From Caprimulgus europaeus (lineage: Eukaryota > Chordata > Aves > Caprimulgiformes > Caprimulgidae): DNA of 64,000 nucleotides. Position numbers and translations under genes: made by a program. The notes below the pieces were generated by a model. The model was not told the DNA's origin and ran no database searches. It worked only from the letters and a program-made list of their open reading frames with translations. Of the stretch, positions 1-11,717 are shown piece by piece. Numbering within the stretch: position 1 is the stretch's first letter; each line of letters starts with the position of its first letter. Location: NCBI GenBank assembly GCA_907165065.1, contig OU015539.1, positions 15,096,816 through 15,160,815 of the forward strand, read 5' to 3'.

Positions 1-2041
1 TAATTTGCCAAGGTGCTAAGTGGAGACAGAGCCAAAGATCCTGGTTCAGCCAACCCAGCTGCATGGCAAGAGCCTCCTGCCAAGAATGTGGAGGTACAGA
101 ATTGCAAAGCCAGATCTAAGGCCGTGCAATTCCCACAATCACACACTCAATTTAAATCCCCGCACTGATGTTTGTAAAAGGCCTTGAAAATTCAAAGTAC
201 TACACGCAATAAGCCCTAAGTAAAATTATTAAAAGCAACACTTCATGAAAAGAGATTAATTACACTATTACTGCTTGCACATGTGAGTTTTCCATAAAAA
301 CAGCAACCCAGGCCCCAGTTCAACCAAGGATTTTAACATATGTCTAATGTATAAGTAGACTATTTAAGTTTGTAAGACTGCTCCTGCTTAGAACTTAGGC
401 ATGTGCTCCACTACTCGAGGCCTTGGGGTTAGAGAGACAGGCCCAGAGAGACAGGCACCTAACACCTCTTTAAACATCTTGATCTCAAATAGTGACCTTG
501 TTTTCTTACCTCAGAGGAAGGTAACTACCTAGATACCAAAGCTTTTGCCCATAAATGTCACCTACACACTTAGAAGTCTGCCACATGGCATGTGCCAGTA
601 TGTCCTGACCCTGTCCCACAGGAAGGCTTCGGTTCTCAGGTAGTCCTCTCCAAAGGTGTCCAGTGATAAGGACATGACTCCTGGATGTAATGTTGCCCAG
701 ATCTGAGCTTTGAAGAGGTAATATCGACTCCTACCACTTGCTGAATATTTAAAGCACTCACTTGGAAAGAACAAAACCAGATTTCCCTATATTTTTTTCC
801 CCAGTTTTGCTTGATACAAACAAAACCGAATGGAGACGGCTCCAGTTCCACAACCGCCCATGAAGCTTTTAACCACTCCGTTGAGTTTAAAGGGTTCAGA
901 GCCACCTTTGAGGGATAGGGTTAAATACAATTACAATTCAGGAGAAAAATGACAACAATGGTGAAAAATTATTGTTAATTCCTTCAAAATAAAAGAAGTT
1001 AGCACATCCAGTTCTGAGTGAATACTGCCTTTGAAGGAAACTGAAGGAAATACAAAATTCTCTGTCTTTCAGTAGTTCCCATTGCAAACCCTGTCCTTGC
1101 AGTTCCTTTACTGTATATAGTTTTTACTGTTTTGAAAGTACAGTTAATATTATCTGCACTTAACTCACTTGTTTAGATTGAGGATGAAATATAACAGCAG
1201 CCAGAACTTTATGGCCTATCCTATAGTTTATGTTTCTGAAGATATATATATTACTTTTATGCTATTCATTCTTTGAAGGGCTGCTTGGGCTCCTCTTGAA
1301 CTATTTTTGTTAAAAGTTAAATTCAAGGTGGAAAACAAATCACAAAGCAAAAAGAGCTCAAGACTTTGCTTTGTTTTTTTTTTTCTTTCTCTGAACAATG
1401 CACAATAACTGCCCCTTCCTGTAGCCACAATCATTGCAGAGAGACCAGGAGGAGGTTCTTTTCATTGATTTATATGCAATTGTCAACCTGAGAAAGAGAC
1501 CCTACAACTGAATTTTCCTTCCTGGCATGGCTTATGGATTATGTACTGGCACATGGATTCATTAAAAGAGAATCAAAGGAAATTTCTCAGAAAAAGAAAC
1601 CCCTCTCTCCCTTGTTTTAGTGGTGCGTTTATTATTTAATGACACAAAATCTGTCAGACACTTCTTAGTCCTTCTAGTGAAGTATACACTCTGCTCCCAG
1701 AGATCAAATACTTTTGACATTTTCAGATCAATCTAGCAGCAATTTTTTCAATGTTCAAATAACCTGCAAATTAAACCTACACACATGTTGACATTTGGCA
1801 GCCAGAGCTCTCTTCACTGCTTGAGGAATATCTGTTCTGCTTTGCAAGCATCCTTCAAGTGACACAACTAGGAGCTCCCCAAAGCCTTTAAGAAATAAAA
1901 ATGGGAGAAAGAAAGCAATTCTGGCAGACAGAGAATATAATTTTAGGTAAAGAAACTTTGCACCTGGTACCCTCTTTAAAAAAAAAAAATAAAGTAATTT
2001 ATCTGGAAATAAACTCCACTTTGAAAGAAATATCTGGATAA

Positions 2042-2120
2042 AGTGAATACTTTAGTAAAGTAAATCTTTAGATTTTAAGTAAATCTTTAGACTTTACTTT
2101 AGTGAATACTTTAGGAAGTA
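2042..2120. repeat. local interleaved tandem duplication
   Basis: Two different short repeats are interleaved. AGTGAATACTTTAG occurs at 2042-2055 and again at 2101-2114. AAGTAAATCTTTAGA occurs at 2058-2072 and again at 2077-2091. A small palindrome, TACTTT-AGT-AAAGTA, lies in the first copy. This looks like serial replication slippage in AT-rich DNA. No function is implied. Confidence 0.75.
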
Positions 2121-2372
2121 AATCGCTTATTTTTTGTAATAAGAACAATAGAGCTTTTTAATTACACATATTTTATCTAGAAGTACTTTAAATGCTATGT
2201 AATGAAAACAAGACTGAAGTACAGAAACTAGCATTCTCCTGGATGCTGCATTTAACAGCCATGTAAAATACCTTTATTACTTGATGTCTCTCGCATAAAA
2301 GCCCTTGCTAAGTTTTTCCTCCTATGTTTAATAATATCCACTTGCTATTTTACTCTGATTTGACATTCTTTT

Positions 2373-2386
2373 ACACACACACACAC
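2373..2386. repeat. (AC)7 dinucleotide microsatellite
   Basis: Seven AC units are followed directly by GTGT. It is short and has no gene next to it. Confidence 0.85.
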
Positions 2387-3033
2387 GTGTAGATAGACTC
2401 CTTGTAGCCAGCTCTGTGAGAACTCTCCATCTGGTCTGCAAACTGTAGAATTTCCTTTCCCATCTATCTCAGAAATATAGTCCCATGACCCACGGGTCAC
2501 CATCTGCTCAGTTACACTGGCACAATGCCTAGTATGCTTGAGGTAATGCCACCATCCTTTCCTCCAATTGTGAACTCCCAACAAGGCAGACATCTACCAG
2601 AGTGTTTGCACACAATGAGGCAGCTCCCAGTGAGATTAGAGTTAAGACACCACAGAAATTCCCTTCATCTACAGTAGCCTAGGATGTGGGAATGACCAAA
2701 GACACATGCAGTCTCTCTTGATCAAAGGTCATTCTAAGGAACAAAGCAGTCAGTGCTGATGTGTCCAAGATAGCATAATATAACACACACACATAATTGT
2801 GTCCAGCATGTGTGGTTCCCCCCTAGTTCCTCTCTTAATGATCTTTCCTTCACTCAGTATTCATTTGCGTACAATCTCCTATTCTCGGGATGCCCTAGAG
2901 CAGAACAAATTATACTAAACATAAGTGAAATCAAACAAAGTTTTCATTGAGTACTATTCATAACATTTACAAACAAGCTTCTTGTGTTAAGTTTCTCAGA
3001 AATAATTGGCAGCTTCAGTTTTACACAACTAGA

Positions 3034-3066
3034 TTTTCTTTTTTTTTCTTTTTTTTTTTTTTTTTT
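3034..3066. repeat. T-rich low-complexity tract
   Basis: This is 33 bases of T with two C interruptions. It could be the complement of an old poly(A) tail, but no retroposon body is recognisable to its right on the - strand, so it is recorded as low complexity only. Confidence 0.8.
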
Positions 3067-4184
3067 AGGTGTACCTATGTAATAGAGTAACAATTTCACG
3101 TGACTTAGTTATTAAGAATAAAACTGGTGGAAAATGGAAACAATTTTTATATCATAAAAAAATAGTAGATAGGAATAAATATAAAATTTCACCAAATTAG
3201 ACAATGTGTGTGCGAAGATATTTTTTGCTATTTTTTTTTTTTTGCAAGCATTATTAGATATTAAAAAATCCCCTACAAATGAATGTTTACCAGTTTCTGC
3301 AGTAAACATTAGAGTTAAAAATCTTATTTTAAAGTGCTCCAGTATTTTAAGTCCAGAGTAACTCCAGTAGCTTAAATGGAATTACTGCAGGTTTTACATA
3401 CTTGGTCACTAAAAACTCTTATAAAAATTAGAATTCTATGTTCTGAACTTGAGATAAACAGTATTTTTACACTTTTGCAACAGTTCCAGTTTTAGCTTTG
3501 ACAAATGCCTTTTTGCTTTTCTGTATGTAGTGGGCTTGTGCTCCAGAAATTCATCTGTTAATCAACAGACGTGCATTTGCCATGTACCCCTCTCTTGTAC
3601 TTCCCTTTTCTGTCTCACCACTCAGAAACACTCTGTGCAATTTTTGTTATGCACTTCTCCATGGCTCACTAGAAACACAACAAGTCAAAAATGAGCAAAA
3701 CTGAATTAGGCCTTTTTCTAAACCACTGTACAACTCGTGGCGTGTGCTTCTCCCCAGGCCATCATTTCAGCTTCATTCGTTACTCAACGGCGTAACGCTT
3801 TGTTCAGGTAAGGTAATTTCAGATCATTATGCTTATTAATCTTCATGAATACTAGAGCTAAAAATAAAACCCAAACAGTGTGAGAATCCAGGCAGGGTTA
3901 CCACAGCACTTCTCAAGGGATCAAAACGCCATTAGGCTTACTCCTGAGAGGGAATTTCTTCTCAGCCCTTAAACCTCGCTCGAGGAGGTCAGACCTCTAG
4001 CTGGCTGTCCGTGCGTGTGCACACACACCAACAGAGGTGTTTCCATCTGATAGGGCTGATGCAAAGCTTCAAGGGCTGTAGCCTGAATTCAACCCACACA
4101 ACTAAAGTGGGTTTGGGTGAAAAGTAATGCACACTGAGGAGATTGCCAGCAACTCCCTCCCTTTTTAACTGGAAAATGATCAAG

Positions 4185-4436
4185 TGTCCTGGTTTCACTA
4201 GGATAGAGTTAATTTTCTTCTCAGTAGCTAGAAAGCACTGTGCTCTGGTTTCAGTATGGGATTTGTTACAAGAACAATGTTGATAACATACAAGAACTTC
4301 ATGTTTGCTAGTTTGCAAGTGCAAAGGACTAGGAGAGGGGAAGCATAGTAATTAGCAAACCCCCAAATTGACATTTGGACATGCCAATGAGATATTCCAT
4401 CTCATGTTACATCACATTCAGTGTATTAACAAGGGT
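4185..4436 (+). mobile_element. avian ERVL-like LTR, 5' (U3) fragment
   Basis: Seen: the segment begins TGTCCTGGTTTCACTAGG, continues GATAGAGTTAATTTTCTT and TCAGTAGCTAG, then AATGTTGATAACAT, and near its end has GATATTCCATCTCATGTTAC and CAGTGTATTAA. The same landmarks in the same order occur, reverse-complemented, in the longer copy at 25025-25717. Known (from memory): this resembles a common bird ERVL-type LTR that opens TGTCCTGGTTTCAGC and carries a TATA-like CAGTATATAA. Inferred: only the U3 part survives. Similarity stops just after the TATA-like box, so R, U5 and the 3' end are missing. The TATA equivalent reads CAGTGTATTAA and is probably degraded. No gag, pol or env sequence flanks it. 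It is a dead fragment of a solo LTR or of a truncated provirus. I am confident that it is an LTR and less sure of the exact family. Confidence 0.85.
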
Positions 4437-7400
4437 TAATCCAGGTGCCAGAGAACATAGTGGGAAAACAGTCTCAGTAGATATAACCAAGGACTTCACA
4501 TGGGCTCTATAATAACACAGGATAAACTTCTGTGCCTTCCACATAGAAGCATTCTGCAGGTGTATTAACATTAAGCAGGAATTTGCAACAATTACTATAG
4601 GAAATGAACTTGAAAAAAAAATCAAATTGCATGGAAAGGTTACAACAAACCCTCAGAGCAGAATTTGGAAGGAACCAGACGTTTATGTCAGAGCATGATC
4701 CACGTTCTCATGCATGTGCTGGTTCCACACCGCGCTCCCTGCCCCAGGGGACATCAGGACTTGTCCTCGCTGCGTATTACTCTGAAACAGGTCTGTTACA
4801 GAGTTAACTGCTAAAAAGAAAGGTGACCATACAGAGCAGAAAGATGGCTGAAAGGTTAAATTTATTTTTTCCTGGCTCAGTGTGTTTATTTTTTTGCCTT
4901 GCTTAGACCATTCCAATAATGTCATTGGAATAAAAATGTAATCCACAAGTATGAGACTAGACCGAATGCTGATTAATAAAAGTGTCTTAGATCCACAGCT
5001 TCGTGTATGAGCTAAGCTTGGGTCACAAATGCCAAGTTAAATAGTGGCACAGCTCTTAAGAAATAACTTGTGACTTGGACAATCCATAAGGAATCAATAA
5101 CAAATTAAAACCAGTCAGTAGCAGTGAACTGAATAAATGAATCATTCTTCCCAAAACAAACCTAATAGTGAAGTTCATTTGTCTATCAGGAAATTAGTGC
5201 TGTATTTTTGAAAGGTGCTAAATTACTTTTTAAAGATATCATAAAGCTGATATTGAAAACCAGAACAGTTAAAAGGCAGCTTTCCAAATTGCTTCACTCT
5301 TACTTAATAGGTAAAAGTACCGTGTTTATGCTTAGTATTTAATTCTTCAAAGATGGGTAGAAAATTCTTTTGTTTCACCTTTGAAATGTTTACACAGCAC
5401 AGTTTTCCCTAGAAGCCTTCTGGAAAAGTTTCCAAAGGATTTGGGAAAGATTATAAAATAATGTAATGGTGGATTAGTTCTGAAGCAGTAACTGAACCCA
5501 GAACACCACTGGAAAATGGGCAAGAAGTTAGATATTCATTATTCAGTGTTAGCTGAAAATCCAGTTTGATAAGAATCAGAGCTAACAATTTTGAAATTTT
5601 TCCAGGAATTCCAGGAATTGTGGCTAAGTATGAAATTGTTGTTCAGATTTAAAGAAGTACAATATTGGGTAATTCAACATTCAAAATAACATTAAACTGA
5701 TTTAAAATGCATGTGCACCCAAAACATTGGTAGAAGGAAAAAAAAGGAAAGACTTGTATTAAAAGATTTTAATAGCAAATTTGTGCTAATAAACTTCCTT
5801 AATTGAGATTAATTGTATTCTCCCTTTGCAAAATATTCTGAATGATACAACCAAAATCATATTTAGCAATTAAACAACTCTGTTTTGTTGACAGTGAGGT
5901 CACCAGGAATCTTTCAGTGAGCTTTGAATCAGTTCCTAACTCCTGATTATCATTCAAGTATGGCAATGGATTGAGCAAAATGGTTTTTTAATGTGTCAAA
6001 AGACTAATTCATGTAAAACTGACCAAGAACTGCTTCTCTTTTGGATGTTTAAGCGTTTCCTCATACTCCTTTCACATTACTACACCTAGAGAGCAACTTC
6101 TTAGCTGAAGCAGCTCTACCACAACTCAGAAGAACTGTTAGAGCTGGGCAGATCTGCTCAGCCAAAGGTCCAGCCCCAGTGCTCAGCCCAGAGCATAAAA
6201 ACACAGTGTCATCCAGCAACAAGTGCCACGGAACCTACAGCAAAGCATATCATCACACAACTGCTGCCTGCTTCCTCCAACACCACGGCCTTTTTATTCT
6301 TACTACTGGGGAGAAAATTCTAAATATATTTACACAAAAGAATTTACTCATCAGAAAACACTGCCTTTCCAATGCTAATTTTTTTTTCTCCCAACACTCC
6401 ATTGAAAACTTTCTATAAATAATTTTTTCCTCCAATTAACATATGTTATAAAAGCAGCAGAAAGATCATAAATTATTGTAGCCATAGGGTTTTCAGTGTA
6501 ATTTATTACTGAAAAGTCATGAGCACCGCTTTGGAAATGCCAGTCTGTGAATCTGTAAACCTAGGAAATGATGAACTAAGCCAGGCTCTTTTCCCTGAGG
6601 TCAATTAGAAATGACACCAGCAGACTTCTCGGTGACCTGGGGAGATTTATAGCTTACCATGTTAGCCCTATGGTTCAGCCAGAAGATTAAGATCAGAACA
6701 GCACCTGGAAGACTGTCATCAGTTAAGACAGGCTGGAGCAATGGCTCCAGGCTAAAATGTGCACAGGAAAAGAGGTCACGCCACGTAGCCTCTGTTTTCA
6801 CCAGGGCTCAGGCACATGTGGAAGGTGCCCGCTTGAGAGCGAGCTGGGCTGACAAAGGTCTCATACACGGGCACTGGACTGTCCTGCAACGGGAACAAAG
6901 GCAGCAAGTTGTCAAGGCACTCTGACTTCTCTCATGACTAAAAGTCAACTCCAAAGATATTTGCTACTTGACGAGGCCTCATGTGATTTGCAAATCTTGG
7001 GCTTTATTGCTTTTCCTTTGTTATTTTTACAAGTGCAACCACGAGCTACAGAATGCGTCATAAACCCTCGCGATTTAGGATAAAAATTTGATCACTTCTC
7101 TCTGCTGTGAGAATCTTAGAAGAAAACAAAAAAGGCTGTGTCTTTTAGCCACTCATAAATATTTTATAATTTGGTAAGAACAATAGCCTACAAGGTTAAA
7201 GTTCAGGTCTGTAGTAGTCAACGAGATCCTTGCAAGACAATAAAAGGGAAAGCCAGCCTTTGTTTTATAACAACTTGAGAAACAACTTCGCCGAGGCGGT
7301 GGAAGCGTACAGACTTCCCATTGTACTCAAGTCATCTGTGCAAGTTGCCCTTATTACAGCTTTGATAAATGATGTTTGCTGGGGAAAAGCTGTTCAGCGC

Positions 7401-9069
7401 TTCTGAGCATCGGGAGTATTTAGATCCATGTCAGGTACTCGACAGGGACGGACAGACCAGTGCACGGCTTGGAAAGCAAATGCCATTTTCTCAAGTGACC
7501 ACCATTCAGGCTTAAAGAAATATTTGCTTAATTTCTTCTACTGTATGTACACCCAGATAGGAGGACAAATAGAGGAGAGGAGAGCAGATCATGTTTGGGT
7601 GCTCAATTTTACACTGTCTTTAAAATGGAGATAAAAGGAAACATCTGACTCACAGTGCTGTGAGGCTTATTTAATGCTCAGAACGCTATTTATAAGCTGG
7701 ATAACTGAAAACCCTGGACAAGTAATTACTACTTTTATTTTTTAAACTTTTGAGAAGTCAGTACAACAGGTAAATTCTTTGTCTCCAGTTTTTTTCTCTT
7801 TCACAGAATAAAATTAAGCTCTCTCAAAAAAAATCTGAAAAAGTCCTAACTGAGGATTTACTACCTCACACCACAGCATTCCTCATTTTGTTATTCTCTC
7901 CTGGTTTGTGAAGTCATAGGCAATACCTCTAGACATGAATCTGAACTGTAAACTATTATTTATCTACCACATTAAAACACATCTTGCAACATGCAATGTA
8001 CCCAGGAAAGAGGAAACCCAAACTTCTCTTTCCAGCTTCAGATTTGTGGCTGTCACTTCATAGCCTACCATTTTTGTGCACATAATTTCTCAATTCTGCA
8101 TCAAAGGTTGAAGTTCTCACAATGTCTGGACAGTGAGATTTATTCTTGTAGTTAAATACAGGCAAAACAAATTGCCTTGATTTGATCTCGTTTGTATTCT
8201 GAGCTCCTCCTAGAATTCTTTGACCCAGCTGAGCACTACTGGAGTCTTAGGTGGAAATGGGTATCTAACAAGTCTCTGAAATTCTAGACATGTAAATAAA
8301 TGCACTATCTACAGAAATAATACTAAATACCCATCTGCTTGAAGGAACTGAGAAAAAAAAACAATTAAAAAATTACAATTAATTTATAGGCATAGCTTTG
8401 GCAAAGTCAAGGAAGAGAAGTGTAAGAGTGTCAGCTGGCTGCAGCATTCACACACAGCAGCTTTCCCAGGTGTTTGAATAGACAAATGTCTGATAAAATT
8501 CCAGATTACCAGATAAAAGCACAGTGTGTAGTGCTTTTCTTGCTGTTTATTTGCATCAGTTGTGAACATCACAAGTCTCTACTTCCTAGCTTTACAATGA
8601 TCTGTTCAATATGGACTTAAAATGCACTTGGTATATTACTTTTTCCTCAAAATTGGATGTTCCTCACAGTGTATTAAATCTCTCCACAGTAACCACCATC
8701 AGTATAAAATGTAAATGTTTTTAAACATTTCAAGCTGTCACATCTATGTCCTCCATGAGGCTGGAGAAGGAATAAAGTCAAACAGCTCTTCTCCTGAGGC
8801 AACTTTTCCCAAGTGATGTAGTGCAGAGACTAGCTTGTTGGCATTTGTTATTCTAATCAACTTTCCCCAGCTTTGACCAAGGCATAATCCTTACTCTGTG
8901 TTTAACCAAGGCAGATAGATTTTCAAGTCATACAACATAAAACAAGTGCACGGGGTGTTATGCATCATCAAGAACACAGTGGATAATGTTCAGTTATCCA
9001 CTTCTTTTCTACTCCAATTCCATCCCCTTGGATGCTCTCTACTCTTATTTGAATGACCCTAGTGTTTTA
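4437..9069. other. gene-free unique sequence
   Basis: Nothing coding or RNA-like is recognisable. Open frames are under about 90 codons and overlap antisense to each other. A stretch at about 5755-5880 is AT-rich with several TAATT and ATTA homeodomain-type cores and could be conserved noncoding DNA, but that cannot be judged from one sequence. A short palindrome, AAATGTTT-TT-AAACATTT, lies near 8714. Confidence 0.65.
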
Positions 9070-9166
9070 GTCTTAATAACCTTCACAGCAGTCCATTCCA
9101 AACATTTATTACTCCTGGGTTAAAAAGTATTGCTTAGCTACATCTGTTCTTAATTTGCTTTTGTAA
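9070..9166 (-). mobile_element. probable old CR1 LINE 3'-region relic
   Basis: Seen: AATAACCTTCACAGCAGTCC, ATTCCAAACATTTATTACTC and GGTTAAAAAGTATTGCTTAG follow in order. Known (from memory): antisense CR1 3' regions in birds contain a module of the form ATTCCAATGTTTAACCACTC then GTTAAAAAGTTTTTCCT, and then a segment resembling ACCTAAATCT. The window has ACATCTGTTCTTAATTTG at the last position. Inferred: a strongly diverged CR1 fragment lacking its terminal end. It lies about 700 bp upstream of a clearer CR1 fragment in the same orientation and could be part of the same or an older insertion. A similarity search against CR1 consensus sequences would decide. Confidence 0.4.
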
Positions 9167-9877
9167 AAGGGTTGGTTTTTTTTTTTTCTTTTTAATGCAC
9201 TATTTTCAATAGAAAAAAATATATCTAGTAGGGGAAATTTTTCTTCTTAGGGAAAAAATGACACAGGCCAATGCATGTAAGAGGGTGTGGCAAGCATGTT
9301 TTTGTCAGAAAGCCAAATTAACGGGCACTGGCTGATATTAAGAGCTTGTTGGCTTTCTTGCCAGAGAAATGTCTGTCATTTCTGTGGATGTCCTTCACTC
9401 AGAACTTGAAATATGTACACACAAAGGAAAAGGTTCATGCTGGGAATCCTACTGCTGCTCTTATTTAAGTATGTGATGAACAAGATAGCTTGGACATGTT
9501 CAGCTCTCTCTCCTTGCACACATACCACAGACAGCGTGGGGCAGACGGGTCCGGTACTACAGAGACACCAGGGCAGGTAGAGATCCTGCAGCTCCAGCTG
9601 CTATGGGCTTTGGGCAGCTATTCCCACAGTGATGCTAGGGAATCTGATGAAAATTAAATTCTCTGGAGTTGTATTCATAAAGCTGTCCTGTGCTGTGATT
9701 TATATACGGCCAACCTGGCTCCTACTTGCTCACCCTGTTTTACTGCACAGCCTGTGCTCATCGCTATATCTGGGACTGGACCAGTCTCCAATCGGCTCAA
9801 GAGGGCTGTGAAGGTAGGATGAGAATCCACCTCAGTGCTCCTTTGCTCCTGAGGCATCTGCAATCAGCTGTTTTTTT
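9167..9877. other. gene-free spacer between CR1 relics
   Basis: No exon or repeat is recognisable apart from a T-rich run near 9177-9193. Two overlapping open frames of about 60 codons on opposite strands (9629-9863) look like chance. Confidence 0.65.
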
Positions 9878-10045
9878 CATAGAAACATAGAATTGTATAG
9901 GTTGGAAAAGACCTTTAAGATCATCAAGTCCAGCAATTAACCCAACACTGACAAGTTCCTGATTAAACCATGTCCCTAAGTATTTAAAAGATGAGTAGAC
10001 GAGGTTCTACCAGGGAAGGTGACTCCATCACCTCCCTTTTCAGTA
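9878..10045 (-). mobile_element. CR1 LINE 3' end, antisense, older copy
   Basis: Seen: CATAGAAACATAGAATTGTA, then AGGTTGGAAAAGACCTTTAA, GATCATCAAGTCCAGCAATT, AACACTGACAAGTTCC, AAACCATGTCCCTAAGTA, and later GTGACTCCATCACCTCCC. Known: avian CR1 3' ends read on the opposite strand begin with CATAGAAT units and continue with GGTTGGAAAAGACCTTTAAGATCATC, followed by AAACCATGTCCCTAAG. The match is close in wording and order. Inferred: a 5'-truncated CR1 inserted on the - strand, of a different subfamily from the copies at 27.4 and 45.0 kb, because the sequence after the 'guccaa' position differs. It fades after about 10045. No reverse-transcriptase reading frame remains. Confidence 0.92.
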
Positions 10046-10368
10046 CTGGCAGGGCTGTCTCAGTGACAACCCGTGGGCATTGTCACACATTGAGAGATGC
10101 TGGAATTTAATGGGGCTGTCCTGGGTAAGCTGTAATATGGGGTGGGGAGAGGGGGAACCAAACAAAACCAAAGTTCCTGCCAAGCTACCAAGCAAAACCA
10201 AGAGAAGTCCCACAGCCACATTTTCTATTCCATTTCACATCTGGTGATTAGTAACGGCTTCTGCTTCCCCCTGAGTCACTCTTTGAAGGAGCACTTTTCA
10301 ATGCTTCATGGAGCAAAAAGGACCCTCTGCCCAGCGAAAGGAACGTTCTGAAAGTTCACATCAATCGA

Positions 10369-10384
10369 CAGCAGCAGCAGCAGC
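10369..10384. repeat. (CAG) trinucleotide run
   Basis: About five CAG units lie here in a region without a supported exon. A complementary (CTG) run lies 320 bp downstream. Confidence 0.85.
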
Positions 10385-10700
10385 AAAGCAAACCCTGCTC
10401 CATCTTGCTCCAGTGCCCTTCTGGCATGGCTCTGATTGCAGCACAGACAGTCAACAGTAGCGTGTTTGTGTGCAAATAGCATTCCCCTGAATGATGTCTG
10501 CACCTGTGTAAACTGACATCACCGGCTTTTTTTTTAAATTCAGTTTATTTAAGGAGTTCACAAGAGACACCTGTTCCATGAACAGGCACAAATGACATTC
10601 AGTGAGCTGAAAAAAGTATTTCAGGGTTAGGGGGGAGGGCAAAAGCGACTTGCCAGGCTCTATTCAGGCATGTTTATATCTCCTGGTTCTACAACAGACA

Positions 10701-10715
10701 GCTGCTGCTGCTGCT
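10701..10715. repeat. (GCT)5 trinucleotide run
   Basis: Five GCT units lie here. They are inverted relative to the CAG run at 10369-10384, so the two could pair with each other in single-stranded DNA. Confidence 0.85.
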
Positions 10716-11048
10716 TTAATTTCTGGTCTAAGCTGGTATTTGCAAAATAAAATACAACTGCACTGAGTTTTAAATACTGGCATATTAAAGTGAATACCTA
10801 GATAAATACTGGGGAGGAATAGAAGGGCTGGAGGAATTAGAAAACAGCCAGAACATCAGCTCCTCTGTCTCCCAAACACTATAAAATCAAAATGGCAAAG
10901 CTGCAGCCTGATGGCACATCCAGGGCTGCTACGGCAGGTCTTCCTGCTTCACTCTCAGTGCCCATGCTCTGCTCTTGTCCATGTCATTTTACAGCTGCCA
11001 TGCTACCTAGTTTTGGTGTTTTGTTTTGGAGGGTTTTTTTGTTGGGTC

Positions 11049-11067
11049 TTTGTTTTGTTTTGTTTTG
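11049..11067. repeat. GTTTT short repeat
   Basis: Three to four GTTTT units lie here, preceded by further T-rich and G-interrupted sequence from 11017. It is simple low-complexity DNA. An open frame across it has biased F/L codons for that reason only. Confidence 0.7.
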
Positions 11068-11666
11068 AGAAAGAGCCCAGTAGGCTCTGAAGGTTTGGTC
11101 TCCACAGCAGCCACACTGTTCTGCAAGGGCACTGCTCCCATCTGGGACACCCACCTCAGATATAATAAAGCAGGAAAAGACTATTTCTACTCCCAAAGGA
11201 ATGGAGAGACAGAAACTGCTCCCATCCCATTTGATTGAAAGCATTTTATAGAAAGTAACATTGATATTCACAATTGCTAGTCACCTAGTCTAGCAGTCAG
11301 TTCTTTTTTACTGAAGTAACAGTTTTAGAAGTGTCTTTTTGAAACATACTGCTCAAATCTCAGTTTTTGCAATGCAGTAGACTGAAAATGACTGAAATAA
11401 GGAGGGATAATGATATCTGGTATATTGGGTGCCAAGAGGAGGAAATTTCTGCATCCATTAACAAGTGGCAGACCCAACCGGGTGGATATTCTCCGTACAC
11501 CATTCCCCACCCTGCCCAGAGAGACTGGTTGGCATCAAGCCTGTGTCCCAACATGCAATACCTTTTAACAGAGGATCAATGAGACAAGATGATTTACAGA
11601 AACAGAATCCATTAGTAGTCAAAACTTGGGGAGAAAACTAGCTGGAAAGACAAGGATTAGAAAAAG

Positions 11667-11717
11667 AAAGATATTTTGAGGAAATTTATTTTTGTAAGGA
11701 AAGATATTTTGAGGAAA
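11667..11717. repeat. 18-bp direct duplication, period 33
   Basis: AAAGATATTTTGAGGAAA occurs exactly at 11667-11684 and again at 11700-11717. No gene is nearby. It is a short local duplication of recent look, because the two copies are identical. Confidence 0.9.

Larger units (their letters stand above)
1..4184. other. gene-free unique sequence
   Basis: No coding exon is recognisable. Open frames here are at most about 111 codons, overlap on opposite strands and show no domain. The stretch holds short simple repeats, including an (AC)7 at 2373-2386 and a T-rich run at 3034-3066, and a small locally rearranged repeat block at 2042-2120 listed separately. The T-rich run ends in TTTTTAG followed by GT, which resembles a splice acceptor, but no open exon follows, so I read it as a chance match. 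Confidence 0.7.

Noticed and set aside
3034..3070. Polypyrimidine tract followed by AG, as at a splice acceptor
   Set aside because: The downstream sequence has early stops in all frames and no donor-bounded open exon.
10626..10641. G-rich string considered as a G-quadruplex
   Set aside because: The six-G run cannot supply two separated tracts with a loop, so only three usable tracts are present.
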